This document shows, one piece after another, positions 31,891 to 44,144 of a stretch of DNA of 64,000 bases; position 1 is the first letter of the stretch; each line of letters begins with the position of its first letter. The position numbers and the translations under genes were made by a program. The stretch spans positions 62,001 through 126,000 of the forward strand of contig MCFE01000115.1 of the NCBI GenBank assembly GCA_002104905.1, given 5' to 3'. Under the pieces are notes generated by a model that ran no database searches, was not told where the DNA came from, and saw only the letters and a program-made list of their open reading frames with translations. Origin of the DNA: Basidiobolus meristosporus CBS 931.73. Lineage: Eukaryota; Basidiobolomycota; Basidiobolomycetes; Basidiobolales; Basidiobolaceae.

Positions 31891-34786
31891 AGTAAGGCCA
31901 CAGCAGAAGGACTCAGTTTCAGTTTTGACAATTCTGGATGCATGATCACTGATCAAAATGGTGCTCATATTGCATTGGGCATCAGAGATCAGAATCTATA
32001 CAAGTTGACTTATATTCCATCACATTTGGAAGCCAATATAAGTAACTTAAATGAAGACACACCAATGCTTTGGCATAGGAGATTTGGACACATCAATTTT
32101 GATTATTTGTGTAAAATGATCAAAGATCAGCTAATTTCTGGAGTGAAAATTGATCCCCCAGTTGATTTGGAGCACTGTGAAGCCTGCATATATGGGAAAC
32201 AAGCCAGACAACTGCTCAAGAGCTCTGGGTTAATCAAAACTAAGAAAAAATTAGATCTAATTCACTCAGATCTGTGTGGACCTATGCAAAATTTATCCTT
32301 AGGTGGGATGAAGTATTTAATCACTTTTATTGATGATTATACAAGATACACATGAGTCCACTTCATGGAGAGAAAGGAAGAAGCTCTGTCTAAGTTCAGG
32401 GAGTTTAAAGCCATGGTGGAGAGAGAAACTGGTGAAAAAATCAAGAAAATACACTCTGACAATGGTGGAGAATATACCTCAAAACTCTTCATCTACTTCT
32501 GCAAAATTCATGGGATAAAGCAAGAGACTACTTTACCATACTCCCCACAGCAAAATGGAGTAGCAGAACAAGCTAACAGATCAATAATTGATATGGCAAG
32601 ATCTATGATCCATGATCAAAAATTATCCTATGATTTTTGGGTGGAATCAGTTGCCACTGCTGTATATCTTAAAAATAGGAGCTATAACAGAATACTTTGT
32701 GTTTGTGCTCCATTGGAAGCATGGTATGGATACAGACCAAGTGCAGAACATCTAATAATATTTGGGTGTTCAGCATATGCCAAAAAACTGGCCGGAAATC
32801 AGTCAAAATTTGAGCCAAAAAGTGTAAAATGCATATTTTGGGCTACTGCAATGAGAGTAAGGCATACAGACTCTACAATACCAAAGCAAAGAAGCTGATC
32901 AAGTCCAGGGATGTGTTGTTTGATGAAAATTAAAAATTTTCACAAAAAATGACATCAGATGATGACAAAAATTTGATATCAAGTCCACCAATTGTCAGGA
33001 TTGAATCAGAGCAAAACAGTGAAAAATTTTTCACTCCAGAGGACTCTACAACCATGGTTCAGCCAGAATCAGTGCCCAGGAGTATCCCAGAAGTGATCAT
33101 TCCAGTATCAAATGCCTGGTGATCCAATTGGACAAGAAATAGCCCAAATTACTATATCAATGAGGGTACAAACTTAGCCTATGCCTATTCAGTCCATATT
33201 GATGAGCCCTTGACTATAAAAGAGGCCCTAAATAGCCCTCAGACAAAGTTTTGGAGATCTGCAATGACTGAGGAATATCAGGCCCTGACGGAAAATCAAA
33301 CTTGGGACTTAGTCAAGTTACCAATCAACCAAAAATCAATTGGATGCAGATGGGTCTTCAAGACAAAATACTAAGCTGATGGTGCAATTGAAAGATACAA
33401 AGCAAGACTTGAAGCCAAAGGATACTCTCAAACAAAAGGACTTGACTATACTGAGACCTTTGCACCGGTAGCCAAGTTTAATTCCATCAGATTATTATTG
33501 GCTATTGCAGCCAAATATAAGTTTTTTATTCACCAAATAGATGTAAGAACTGCATTTTTGAATGAAGAACTTGATGAGGATGTGTATATGGACCAGCCTG
33601 GTGGGTTTGTTGACCAAGATAACCCCCATTTGGTCTGCAAGCTTAAAAAGTCAATATATGGTCTCAAACAATCACTGAGAGCCTGGAATTGCAAGATAGA
33701 TTCTTATTTGGAATCTTTGAGTTTCAAAAGGAGTAATGCTGACTATAGTATATACTATAAGTCAGATAGAGCAAATCAAGTTCTATTAACTCTATATGTG
33801 GATGATCTTATTATAGCTGCCAATAACCTAGAAACATTGGAAGAGACTAAATCCAGCCTATCCAAGGTGTTCAAGATGTCCAATCTAAGAGAACTTAGTT
33901 ACTACTTAGGGATTAAGTTCTCCATAGAGAGAAGTACCCAGACTATTACCCTAAGTCAATCCAAGTATATTCAAGATATACTAAAGAAGTACCAAATGGA
34001 AGACTGTAAACTGGCAGCTACCCCAATGGAGACAAACCTTAACTTGGTCAAAACTCAACCAAATCAAGAGAGCTTGGTGCCATCTGAAAGCCCTGACTTT
34101 CTGTATCAGTCTATAGTTGGCAGTCTGATGTATATCATGCTTGGAACATGCTCAGATATCTCATATTCAGTGGGAGTTGTCAGCCAACATAATTAGAACT
34201 ATGGATCTGATCATATTGCAGCAGTTAAGCGGATTTTTAGATACCTAAAAGGAACTGCTGATATCTGCTTAAGATACACTTATAAGGATTCAGAACAGGA
34301 TCTTGTGGGATACTCTGATGCTGATTGGGGACAAAATTTAGAAGACAGAAGATCCACCACAGGATACACCTTTCTTTACTGTAAAGGAGCAATTTCATGG
34401 AATTCAAGAAAGCAACCAACCGTAGCACTTTCTGCCACAGAGGCAGAGTATATGGCAGCCTATGAAGCTACAAAAGAAGCAATGTGGTTAAGAAAGCTTT
34501 TTACAGATTTAGGCCTATGTCAGACAACACCTATTACTTTATTTGAAGATAATCAAGGATGTATACAATTAGGTAGAAATCCAACTTTTCATGCTAGAAC
34601 CAAGCACATAGATATTAGATATCATTTCATACATGAAGCTTTAGAGAGTAACCTGGTTAGCTTAGTTTACTGTCTTACAGATGAAATGATTGCAGACATA
34701 TTTACCAAACCATTAGCTAGAGACAAGCTTGAGTATCTTAGGTCAAAATTAGGACTAGTCAGTATGAACATTCAGCTGAGTGGGAG
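31891..34786 (+). pseudogene. Copia C integrase, reverse transcriptase and RNase H
   Basis: The integrase zinc region HCEACIYGKQ and core FIDDYTRYT span about 32050-32900, with a TGA at 32353 where W is expected and a frameshift near 32838. RT is open from 33498 to 34196 (232 codons, with YVDD near 33800), ending at a stop after VVSQHN. RNase H is open from 34305 to 34838. The terminal stop seen in copies A and B (ATT TAG) is CAG here, so the last frame runs into the LTR. Confidence 0.85.
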
Positions 34787-35118
34787 TGTTGTAAAATCTG
34801 TAATTCCACCTAAATATTCACCTAACTTAGTCACTTAGATCATTACCTTCAAATCCTAGAGAATGCTGACCAAATTCCTTGTTGGGATTTACTTAGAATA
34901 TTTACCCAGAACATGAAAATCTAGATAAGTTGTCCAAACAGCCCCAAACTTTGCACACATGTTCTTGGGACCTTCCTTAACCTATTCTACATGTTTGTAA
35001 TTCCAAGACCAGGTAAAAGTATAAATACTACTTTTACATTCAATAAATCATTAAGTGAAAACCACATAATCTACTTGTTCTCCCAATCACTTCCAATATC
35101 TCCAAGACTCATACAACA
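34787..35118 (+). repeat. Copia C 3' LTR (332 bp)
   Basis: It is preceded by the polypurine tract GAGTGGGAG and ends ATACAACA. It lacks the TTTCACCAAAATACCAGG segment present in the 5' LTR. Confidence 0.9.
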
Positions 35119-35123
35119 CAAAA

Positions 35124-35861
35124 ATGGTGCAATACCAGAGGTACCCAGACAGAGTTGCTACAAAGGGACTGGCAGCCATAAGAGTAAAAGGAAAGGAGAG
35201 TAAATCTACTCAAGCTAGAGACAGAGAGGTAAGTGACAAAAACTGCAACTTTCATTACTAAATGGTGTCAGTCAGGAACAGTCTAATCCCACAGAAGCTA
35301 AGAAGAATTATAAAATAAACAGCAGCTGCTCTCACAAGAGGTTGAAGTGCAGCCTGTTGAACTCTACTCCAGTGAGGTTGCTGTGCTCTTAGAGAAAGGC
35401 ACTTTTCTACCACAGTCTTCATGTTGTTTGTTGTAGACAGAGTGGAGATCCTACTGGCAAGCAAAGCAACCTATGAAGTGATAAGAAAAACAGGTCAACT
35501 CAAGGATCTCCTGAGGGAATTGATTCTACCCAGAGATTGAATGGTACTTTTTTCTGTGAACTTCAACAAAAGTATACCTTGTATAACCATTGCTGAATGG
35601 GATTCAAACCTTTTTTCCACCTATAGGTATACTGTGAATAGGTCCACATAAATCCGAGCTTTTCTTAGTTTTGATTGACCCCGCATGAAAGATTGGGCTA
35701 AATCCAATGTTTAATATGCGGATGGAAGCAGTCGGGTAGCGACAGTTATTGGAGATCAGTTGAATATTACAGAATGAGGCTTATGTACATTATGTATGGA
35801 CGGTGAGGAGTGGTTAATGGATGTAGATGTGGGTGTGGAATGCGGGGGTGTGATGAGAGGC
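35124..35861. other. Transition zone between repeats and gene block
   Basis: Bases 35325-35470 are a plus-oriented relative of 5400-5570, part of the unrecognised multi-copy coding sequence. After about 35600 the composition shifts to that of the genes and the sequence is probably the 3' UTR of the RasGEF gene ending at 35862. No other feature is seen. Confidence 0.5.
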
Positions 35862-38585
35862 TCACACCGCCATATAGTAATCCAAGCTCATACACGTATT
35901 ACTGTGTCCGTCGGGGTTGACTTTCGGCTCCACGGTTAAGCTCGCGTTATACACTCGACCGCCGATATCCTTGATATCTTTCATCGCCAAGTTGACCTCG
36001 TCGAGCACATGGCGTAAGTAGCTCTGGATCTCGGGCACCTCCACCAGCGAGTAAGGCGATTGGAACTTGGTCATTGATTCGATGATGCCGATCACCCTGC
36101 GCTGCTTGTCCATGTTGATCTGGTCTGGCTTCTCCTTGCGGAAGTCCTTGTTCCCATCATAGGTGAAGGTCAAGTCGGTCAGGTACAACCCCAGGAAAGG
36201 AAGGCACGGTGTGGATGAGCGCTGGAGCAACTCGCGGTAAACTTGGAAGTTCTTGTGGCGGTTCACGATGGAGCTCTGTTGGTTCAGGATGACCGAGTAT
36301 TTACGCGACAGAAGCTCTTGCGTACGCTTGAGCCGATTGACCCCGGATGAGTTGAGCGCAGACACGATCGAAAATAGCGTGTTGTAGTTGTTCAGCTGTA
36401 GACACTTCTCTCCTACACGGATGAAGTACTTCAAGATGTTCGATCGGTTCTTCAAATCCTCCTCCCTAACGATGCAATCGGCTATCCAGGTGGTGATGGC
36501 AGTGCTGAGCTTGGTCATTGCCTGGACGTGCACGGAGATACTGGACTTCTTGGAGAACTCCTTGTCAATTAGTTCGTACGGCTGAATAGCACAGAATTCT
36601 TTGCTTTCTAGGATGGTGAACTGTCTAGCCAACTCCAGCGGATCCAACTCCGCGATAAAGAACCCTTTGTGCGCCTTTAATGCCGCACTTACATACGGAG
36701 ATAGAAGGGGAACTGGTGGGGCCGAGCGGCGATTTCCAGGGACATTCATTGAAGAATCGATTGAGAGGGGTCTCGTATTGCTGGGACGAGTTTTCAGGGC
36801 TTTCTGGTCAAGGAGCTTCAGCAGGTCTTTAGACTCGGCTGGCAAGTGGGGGGAAGCCACTTTGAGGACGAATTTCCTGATGAGCTCGGTGGAGCCCTGG
36901 TCGAGCTGTTCGGCATAGTACAGCGTGAGCCAGAGTTTGAAAACCATGTATATTCTGAGACGTATAGGGGTTAGCTTTCCACTAGTCCAGATCTTCTGCT
37001 CGCTTGGCTGCAGCGCCTGCTTGGGATCCAAGAGAAACCGCCTCGTAAGGCTCTCCACCAACGCCTCGGGGGTCGTGAAGGTTCGGAATGTAAGAAGAAA
37101 GATCTTGACAAACTGCAGATCCATGGTAGTGTCATGCTGGGTCATGTACTCCACCAATGCATCCAACGTACCGCCGAGGATTAGGCCAGTGCTATCAAGA
37201 GTCAGATTCTCGCTGTTGATATCAGTATGCATGAACCAGGGGTTGGTGTCATTAGTGGATGAAACAGCTGATTGGGAGGGGGTCGATTTGATCCCAAACC
37301 AGTTGCGAAAGAGGCCCTTCCCCTTCTTTTTCACCCCCTTCTCCTCTGCCGGAATGCCAATGATACTCTCATGCTTGCTTCCTCTCCGAAGGACGTTGGG
37401 GGCTGAGTAACGCTTGATGTTTTTCTCCATCGCTGCCTGAACCTCTGTCGAACTATCCTCGGACTGACTGGAGGCTGGTGTGGAATTGAGGTTCGTCCCT
37501 GAGTGCCGGCTATCACCGACGATGGCTGGTATGTCGTAACTCCCGCTACTCCGGACCGTGGAAATCTCGTGGTTGTCCGGGGGGGAAAAGAGCACGTCGC
37601 TAGTAATTCTGAGGATCCACAAGTTGTTCAGTCGTAGCCATTCAAAGGGAGAGTCGGTGTCGAGTGAGTCGCTTCTTCTCTTCAAAAGGGAGTGAATCAG
37701 TCGGCTGATGATCTTATGTAGCTCCTGACAATTGTTCAGTAAATTGACAATCGCCTTGATTACAAAAGGATCCGATGTATCAGTTGCGTTATGATACATA
37801 AGAAGCAGCTCACTGATCCAATGATATGCAAGTTTCTTTTTGGCGACAAGCAGGCGATATGCATCGTCCTTGACCAATGATTTGTTTCCCTGCGGCACCC
37901 AGGCTAGCTGAGGGATATTCAGCAATTCAATTATGCTCAGGAGCTCGAAAGCCACCCTGAATGCCTTGGGAATGATCTCGGAATATTTGGGGGGAAAGGA
38001 GTTCTGAATGTCGGCGAAGACTTCGTCAAACGAATTTTCGAGGTTCGACAGACGTACGGCGAATTCGCCATTGGAGATTTTCCAGCAAACCAACTCCTCT
38101 TTTCCCGGCTCCGGAAGGGAGGGATCGATCTCTGGCACCCACGAGTAAACCTTCTTGACGTCCGGACTCGGCGATTCAAGAGCGGGCTGTGAATCCAGCA
38201 CGACATTCGAGAAGTTGGTGATGGCGTACAGAAGGTGCATTGCATGGCTGCTGATGGAATTCTCCTCTTTCAGCTCCCCATTTTCCTGGCCCTCGATGAA
38301 TGCAGACACGAGCTGCAGAAGCCCAGCCATCGTGGCCAAGAAAGTCGTGCTGGCGTTATTGTAGGTCAGGAACCGGGTGGAATCGAATCTACAGGTGTGG
38401 TACAGTTGCCGGACACTGGCTACAACGGCGTTGAGGGATTCTGTTTCGTGCAGGATGGTTCCGTCTCTGATTGTATTTCGAAATTCTGTAATGGCCCGAA
38501 TGCCTTCGCTGGCTTGATTGCTCCATGTCAGCTTCGACGCCTCCATGGATGCTTGTGGTGCGTTGGCGACAGTAGAGAGTACCAT
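35862..38585 (-). CDS. Ras guanine nucleotide exchange factor (REM + CDC25 domains)
   Basis: This is a 907-aa ORF without visible introns. Residues 1-350 are helical and of unknown fold. Residues 380-460 are Ser-rich with a basic patch (KKKGKGLFRNWFG). The RasGEF N-terminal (REM) motif is at about 465-585 (LILGGTLDALVEYMTQHD, LTFRTFTTPEALVESL). The CDC25 catalytic domain is at about 645-865 (LDPLELARQFTILE, NNYNTLFSIVSALNSSGVNRLKRT, PCLPFLGLYLTDLTF). It should load Ras-family GTPases with GTP at membranes. No SH3 domain is present, unlike yeast Cdc25. It is transcribed divergently from CHL1, 612 bp away. A short upstream exon cannot be excluded. Confidence 0.9.
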   Translation of the reverse strand: MVLSTVANAPQASMEASKLTWSNQASEGIRAITEFRNTIRDGTILHETESLNAVVASVRQLYHTCRFDSTRFLTYNNASTTFLATMAGLLQLVSAFIEGQENGELKEENSISSHAMHLLYAITNFSNVVLDSQPALESPSPDVKKVYSWVPEIDPSLPEPGKEELVCWKISNGEFAVRLSNLENSFDEVFADIQNSFPPKYSEIIPKAFRVAFELLSIIELLNIPQLAWVPQGNKSLVKDDAYRLLVAKKKLAYHWISELLLMYHNATDTSDPFVIKAIVNLLNNCQELHKIISRLIHSLLKRRSDSLDTDSPFEWLRLNNLWILRITSDVLFSPPDNHEISTVRSSGSYDIPAIVGDSRHSGTNLNSTPASSQSEDSSTEVQAAMEKNIKRYSAPNVLRRGSKHESIIGIPAEEKGVKKKGKGLFRNWFGIKSTPSQSAVSSTNDTNPWFMHTDINSENLTLDSTGLILGGTLDALVEYMTQHDTTMDLQFVKIFLLTFRTFTTPEALVESLTRRFLLDPKQALQPSEQKIWTSGKLTPIRLRIYMVFKLWLTLYYAEQLDQGSTELIRKFVLKVASPHLPAESKDLLKLLDQKALKTRPSNTRPLSIDSSMNVPGNRRSAPPVPLLSPYVSAALKAHKGFFIAELDPLELARQFTILESKEFCAIQPYELIDKEFSKKSSISVHVQAMTKLSTAITTWIADCIVREEDLKNRSNILKYFIRVGEKCLQLNNYNTLFSIVSALNSSGVNRLKRTQELLSRKYSVILNQQSSIVNRHKNFQVYRELLQRSSTPCLPFLGLYLTDLTFTYDGNKDFRKEKPDQINMDKQRRVIGIIESMTKFQSPYSLVEVPEIQSYLRHVLDEVNLAMKDIKDIGGRVYNASLTVEPKVNPDGHSNTCMSLDYYMAV

Positions 38586-39197
38586 ACCAATTTGAATATT
38601 GCGGGGTGGATCTCCTTGGGCAATATGAACAGACTAGGTATTGAATAGAGGGAATCAGGGTTGGGAATGGGGACACAGAGGGAAGTAAGCGCCCTCATGC
38701 TCAGAGGCGCCCTTTTATCTGGAATGGTCAACTGCAACCTAACATGGATCCTGACGTTTAGCTCAAGTCGGCAAACCCCTCTGGTGATTGATAAACATGT
38801 TTCATCAACTCTCTTCTAATTAAGGCCAATGCCGGCATACACGCCCATCAGCCACCTGGTCCATATTGTAATTGATCTGGTAGTTGAAAAGTGGCACCTG
38901 CCCCTTAGCTGGATCCTAGGGTGAACGCACTAAGCACAGATAGTCAAAGTGATACTGTGGGCTGAATCGTTTCAGTCACCAAACCGTGACTACAATTTCC
39001 GACATGGGCTTGTGAAGGCGCTATAGACCGAAGATTAGCCAGATTTCGGCGAGACAGCGCATCATGTATTCGGATTTCAGGCTGTCATTGGCCCCATCAT
39101 CTTGGTTGATTGATTTATTTCTTTGTTTATAATACTCCAGTCACTTGTAACAATAAACAAGCACTAATCCGAAATTTCCTCGGTTCCAGCTGCCAAC
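38586..39197. promoter_or_regulatory. Shared intergenic promoter region of RasGEF and CHL1
   Basis: This is a 612-bp divergent spacer. AT-rich sequence lies near the CHL1 side (TTGATTTATTTCTTTGTTTATAATA at about 39105-39130). A minus-strand open stretch at 38528-38737 overlaps the RasGEF start and is not supported as coding. No clear TATA box can be assigned. Confidence 0.35.
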
Positions 39198-42100
39198 ATG
39201 GTTGCTACGGATTGCGAACAAACCCAAGTCTATGCGCTTGAGACTCCCCAAGATGCCAGCGCCTATCGCTTCCCTTTCGAGCCATACTCGATCCAGTTGG
39301 AATTCATGCAGAGCTTGTTCGAAACCATCGAGAGCTCCAAGGTCGGCATTTTCGAGAGCCCAACTGGAACGGTGAATATCCCTACTTTTAACTGCTCATG
39401 GCGTACTTCTACTAATTGCCTGGCCTACCAGGGGAAATCTTTGAGTTTGATTTGCGGTGCGCTAACTTGGCTTCAGGAGAATCAACAGCGACACTTGAAA
39501 GGTGTGACCACCGTAGACACCTCCAATTCCGAAGGTATCGATCCTTCATTGCTGCACAACTCATGAATGCGGATACTCACCTCGCCCCAAAGACCCCCCG
39601 TGGGTTCAAGCCTTCGCAGTAAACCGCCTAAAAAAAGAAGCAGAGGAGGAGGAAGCAAAACGACGAGAGGAACACGAAGAGCGAGTTCGTAGAATTCAGG
39701 AGCGCGACGAGAAAGAGCGAAAGTCGCTTGCGAAAAAAAGACCCGTAGGTGGCAGGCTTCTGACCCGGAATAAGCCCCCGTAGTTAACCCCTCCCCTTCC
39801 AGAGGACCTATAGTCGCGACGTTGACAAAACAACCAAGAAGTCGGCTATCAGAGAGGCTGAAGAGGATGAGACCGAGGATGAGGATCAATACATCCTCGA
39901 AGACTATGATAGCGACACAGAGAACTCCAAATCCGGACAGCCCTCTGGCTTTGCCAATTACTCCACCGAGGTTCTTGGCCTCATCAAAAGGTATTTTGCA
40001 TTCATACAGATATCCACGCCTCTTATTGACGAGCTTCTAGCCTGGAGGAGAGGGAGAAAGGACTTGCTGGCGTGGCCAACCCTGCCCAGCAAGAGGAGGA
40101 GCCCGACGAGGTCAAGATAATCTATTGCTCCCGCACACATTCCCAACTCTCGCAGTTTATTCATGAACTGAAGAAGACCCAGTTTCGAGAGGAAGTCAAG
40201 TCGGTGTCGCTTGGATCGAGGAAACTCACCTGCATATACGAGCCGGTTCAATTGCTCAACAATGTAGAACGCATGAATGACACCTGTCTTGATCTCCAAA
40301 AGCCAGGTGAGTGGTTTCTGAAGCGGCCGATGAGCAAGGGGCTGACCTGAATTGAGCTAGAAACGAAGGCAGAGAAAAAGTGCCCATATCTCCATAAAAA
40401 CGACCCCGTCCCCATGCTTGACTACAAAGACCGCGTGTTGGTACGGTGGCTATTGGATGCGACTGCACCGCCCATGACTAACCGGGACTTTAGGCTGCTG
40501 TTCAAGATATCGAGGAGCTGGTTAGCGTTGGACGACGGACCGGCGTTTGCCCGTATTACGGGACCCGAAAGGCCATCAACCCATCGCAGATTGTCACCAT
40601 GCCGTACAACGTCCTGCTGCAAAAGTCATCCAGAGACGCCATGGGAATCTCGCTAAAGAACAACGTTCTCATCATCGACGAGGCCCACAAGTATGCTTGC
40701 AAACTTACGCTCCAGCCACCAATCAACCACTGACACTGACTGCTACTCCAGCTTGATCGATACCATCACCAACGTGCATAGCTGCACCATCGGACTGAGC
40801 GAGGTGGTGAATGCTAACCAACAGCTCCATCTCTATCTAGGCAAGTATCGGAATAGGCTAAAAGGAAAGAACCAAATCTACATCCGACAGATATTGGTGT
40901 TGCTGGGCGCGCTGATCAAAAACCTGAATAGACACCTGCAGATGCGCGAGAGCTTGGTCACCAGGGTGGCCGATGACAACGAGGTGACCATGAAGCCGGT
41001 CAACGAATTTCTTCATCAGCTGAAGATCGACCACCTCAACATCTTCAAAATCCAGAAATACATGAAAGAGAGTCAGATCTCCAAGAAGGTATCTAGTGAT
41101 TCTGAGCCCCCTCTCCTGCAGCCTTCTTACCAACATCCTTAGCTCAACGGCTTCACCGAGAGCAACTCGCGAAAAACCCTCCTCGACGAGACCAAGGAGC
41201 CCAAGCCCACCTCCGGATTACACAAGGTCGAGGCATTCCTGATGTCCCTCACCAACGCCAATGCCAATGGCCGCGTCATGACAGGAGTGTCGACCACCAA
41301 CGACCGGATCTGCAAAACACAGCAGCCCTACCTGAAGTATCTGTTACTGAATCCATCTGAGCAATTCAAAGACATCGTTGATGAAGTGCGAAGTGTTATC
41401 CTGGCTGGAGGAACCATGGAACCGGTACTTGAGACGCGGGCGCACCGATCCACTAGTGATGATTTAGCTGAACCCCTTTGTTAGATTTCGGATTTTGTAG
41501 ATTTCCTGTTTCCCCATCTGCCCGACAGCAAAATCAACAAATACGCTTTCGGCCATATCATCCCGCCAGAGTCACTACTGGTGCTGAACATTGGCGAAAG
41601 CCCAACCGGATACCCACTCGAGTTCACGTACGATCGAAGATCCGATCATAAAATGGTAGGGCCCGTCACCACCCCGACCATCTGGCACCGTGTCTTAACG
41701 GAGTTTCCTGTCTAGATCGACGAGCTTGGCCAAGTGGTTGCGAACATGTGCAACATCATTCCGGACGGTGTCGTTTGCTTCTTCCCGTCCTATTCGTTTC
41801 TCGACTCTGTGTACCAGAGATGGGAAAGCACGGGGGTTCTGAGCCGGATTCGGAAGAAGAAGAAGGTAGATGCCCTCTCCTGTAGACACCTGATTAGAGC
41901 GGTGCTAAGCAAGCATATTTCTAGATTTTTCAAGAGCCAAAGGTGGCTGATATGGTGGATCAAACCCTGCGTGAATATGCCCAGTCCATTGAGCAGCCAT
42001 CTGTGCGTAGCGTTTTATGAGGCCCTCCTCTTCCTATCACTCATCTTGCTGTATAGGACAACCTGACTGGAGCCATTCTCCTGAGCGTCGTAGGAGGGAA

Positions 42101-42671
42101 AATGAGCGAAGGAATCAACTTCTCCGATCGCCTGGGCCGGTAGGGACATTCATGTTTACTTCTTCCGTGCACTTCGCGAAAACTCATGACATGTACAACA
42201 GCGGAGTCATTATGGTGGGCCTCCCGTTTGCCAATCTTGCCTCACCAGAGCTTTCAGAGAAAATCAAGTTTATCGAGTCGAATGACAACTCCGATAAGAG
42301 CGGGGTAGGTATAGCAGAGGATGTGAAGAGCTTGCACTTCCTGCTAACGCTTGTCCCGAAAACTAGAACAACGGAAAAGGCAAGGCATATTATGAGAACC
42401 TCTGTATGAAGGCTGTGAATCAATCCATCGGTACGTGACCTCAGCCATCTCACAAAGTGAACCGAAGTCTAACTCTTACTCTACAACAGGCCGTGCCATT
42501 CGGCATAAAGATGACTATGCGGTAATTCTGCTCGTTGACCGGCGATTCTCCACCGAAAGAATCCAGCAGAAACTGCCAGCATGGATAGGGAAAAGCATAG
42601 TGAACTGCCCCAAGTTCGGGATGAATGTCGGCAAAGTTGCCGGCTTCTTTAGAAACCGAAAGCAGCTATGA
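39198..42671 (+). CDS. CHL1: CHL1/DDX11-type iron-sulfur DNA helicase, 16 exons
   Basis: Exons: 39198-39371, 39432-39534, 39593-39744, 39803-39990, 40041-40306, 40361-40440, 40494-40690, 40752-41088, 41143-41424, 41485-41655, 41716-41865, 41925-42002, 42057-42139, 42202-42304, 42367-42430, 42490-42671; together 869 aa in one open frame. Motifs: Q-motif region [12 protein letters not shown], Walker A SPTGTGKS (split by intron 1), an acidic linker, [11 protein letters not shown], four Fe-S cysteines ([26 protein letters not shown]), DEAH box [15 protein letters not shown] and motif [13 protein letters not shown]. This family unwinds DNA 5' to 3' in the nucleus and supports sister-chromatid cohesion with the replication fork. 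The cysteine spacing and lack of the FANCJ or RTEL C-termini favour CHL1 over its paralogues. Confidence 0.9.
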
Positions 42672-42959
42672 GCCCGTGTTAAAGTATAGCATGAGCATCA
42701 CCTTCAATCAACAAATAAAAGCCTTATACATAGTATTCCACATGACGAACCACTCCTTGCATAGACGTTTGCTGAGAATCGGGCCGACTACGGATCGGGA
42801 TTCATTTATTAAGTATCATCTTTCCGTATACTTCCAGGTATGAAAGGAATACTCATTTGTTGACATGTGAGCGAAGTGTGTCTCCAAGGATTATTTAAAA
42901 GAATGTGGAGAGGGGAGTCAAACCAACGTTTAGTGACTAGCAAAATACCCAATTCTAAT
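42672..42959. other. Convergent 3' spacer between CHL1 and the Cue1-like gene
   Basis: This is 288 bp of AT-rich sequence holding the 3' UTRs. AATAAAAG at 42714 is a possible polyadenylation signal for CHL1. Confidence 0.4.
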
Positions 42960-43799
42960 TTATTCGGATTTTTCTGTAACCTCCGATTGGGCGGCTTTTT
43001 TCTGCTGTTGCTCCAAGAAGCGTCTAAGTGATGGGAAGGTAGGAAGGTTGATTAGCTTGCAGACAGCTCAAAAGTTACCCTGGGTTCCACTCACTTTCTA
43101 GCTTGAAGAATCATATGCTCTTTTCTCCTCTGTAGATTGTCTTGACGTTTGTCTGCAGTGGCCTCCCACACTTTGGGTGGTGCCACTGTAGCATTCTCCT
43201 CATTCTCAGGATTGATATTAAAGCGATGGATAAGATTAGTGGCAGTTGCTTTGCTGTTCGATGACGAGCTTGAGGCGTTATTGGTAGTGGAGGGTGGGTT
43301 TTGGGCCGGTTGAGGTGTGGCTTCTACTGGCTGTACATTAACTCGAGGGTTAGGTGTGGCGGGAAAAGTGAGAAAGTAAATTCCAGCAAACGAAATTACC
43401 AACGGGAGTCCACCATCTCGTAAGATATTATCACAGGTTACTTCAACTGAACCGGTACGAGCGAGATCGGCCTGGATGGCGGCAATAGGCACGTTAGGGA
43501 ACATACCGTGAACAGTAGAGACCTTGAAAACGATTAGCCCACCGAAACCTTAACTGGAAGGAGCATATAAGGAGGCGATTCACCTGTTCGGGAGATACAT
43601 ATCTCCTGCCAGTGGCTAGTCCAGTGCCTGTACGTCTTTGTCTATCCTGATTTGATGGCGAGCTGCCTACAAGAAAATCTAGGTTAATCGAAGAGTACAT
43701 GTACCTTGCGGGTGCAATCTGGGAAAAGGTACCTAACAGCCAGCGAAAGACCAGAAGTATGATGAAGATGGCAACGAGAATGCTTACTCCGTCGTTCAT
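42960..43799 (-). CDS. Cue1-like ER membrane protein with CUE domain
   Basis: The ATG at 43799 starts MNDGVSILVAIFIILLVFRW, a single N-terminal membrane anchor. After an intron (GTACAT...TTGTAG) comes a basic linker. After a second intron comes the CUE domain (HGMFPNVPIAAIQADLARTG...TCDNILRDGGLP), with the MFP and terminal L motifs that bind ubiquitin. A Ser/Thr/Pro-rich linker leads to the C-terminal WEATADKRQDNLQRRKEHMI, resembling the Ubc7-binding region of yeast Cue1. A last intron then joins to RFLEQQQKK and the stop at 42960. The likely role is recruiting an E2 ubiquitin-conjugating enzyme to the ER for ERAD. A 69-nt in-frame segment after the CUE domain (GTAATT...TACAG) may be a further intron. 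Confidence 0.78.
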
Positions 43800-44144
43800 T
43801 TTTAGCAAAGTGGAACTTGATACCAAGGGTGTGGAAATATTAGAGTGGTTGACTAGTCCCTTGGCACCTTTTCATAAATATCGGGAAATTGGGGGTGCTC
43901 ATCATTTTGGTAGGTAGAATTAATTAACCGCCAATGGAGCCTTGCAATGCATACAGTGGATCTGGCAAATTATCGGGTTGAATTTCATATGATTTCAAGA
44001 ACCATGGTTCTATGTGCATACATCCACCCACCCACCCGCATACAACAATAAAAGCCATCCACTGTTCGTACCCCTTTAATAGGGCTCTTTGTCAAAACAA
44101 ACTTTGGTAGACGAGAATTTGTGTAGTACGTTGAATATCTAGAA
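43800..44144. promoter_or_regulatory. Divergent spacer between the Cue1-like gene and MEIOB-like gene
   Basis: This 345-bp region probably holds both promoters. No specific element can be assigned. Confidence 0.35.

Larger units (their letters stand above)
30453..35118 (+). mobile_element. Ty1/Copia retrotransposon, copy C, complete with target duplication
   Basis: 5' LTR 30453-30801 and 3' LTR 34787-35118 flank gag, protease, integrase, RT and RNase H. CAAAA lies on both sides (30448-30452, 35119-35123), a clean 5-bp duplication. The LTRs differ by many substitutions and an 18-20-bp deletion in the 3' LTR, so the insertion is old. Internal frames carry several frameshifts and stops, so the copy is inactive. 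Confidence 0.93.

Noticed and set aside
36925-37410. 161-codon plus-strand ORF
   Set aside because: It is antisense to the REM region of the first RasGEF and has no independent support.
38528-38737. Upstream exon of the first RasGEF
   Set aside because: The open stretch overlaps the start region in another frame, lacks convincing splice sites, and the ATG at 38585 already gives a full-length protein.
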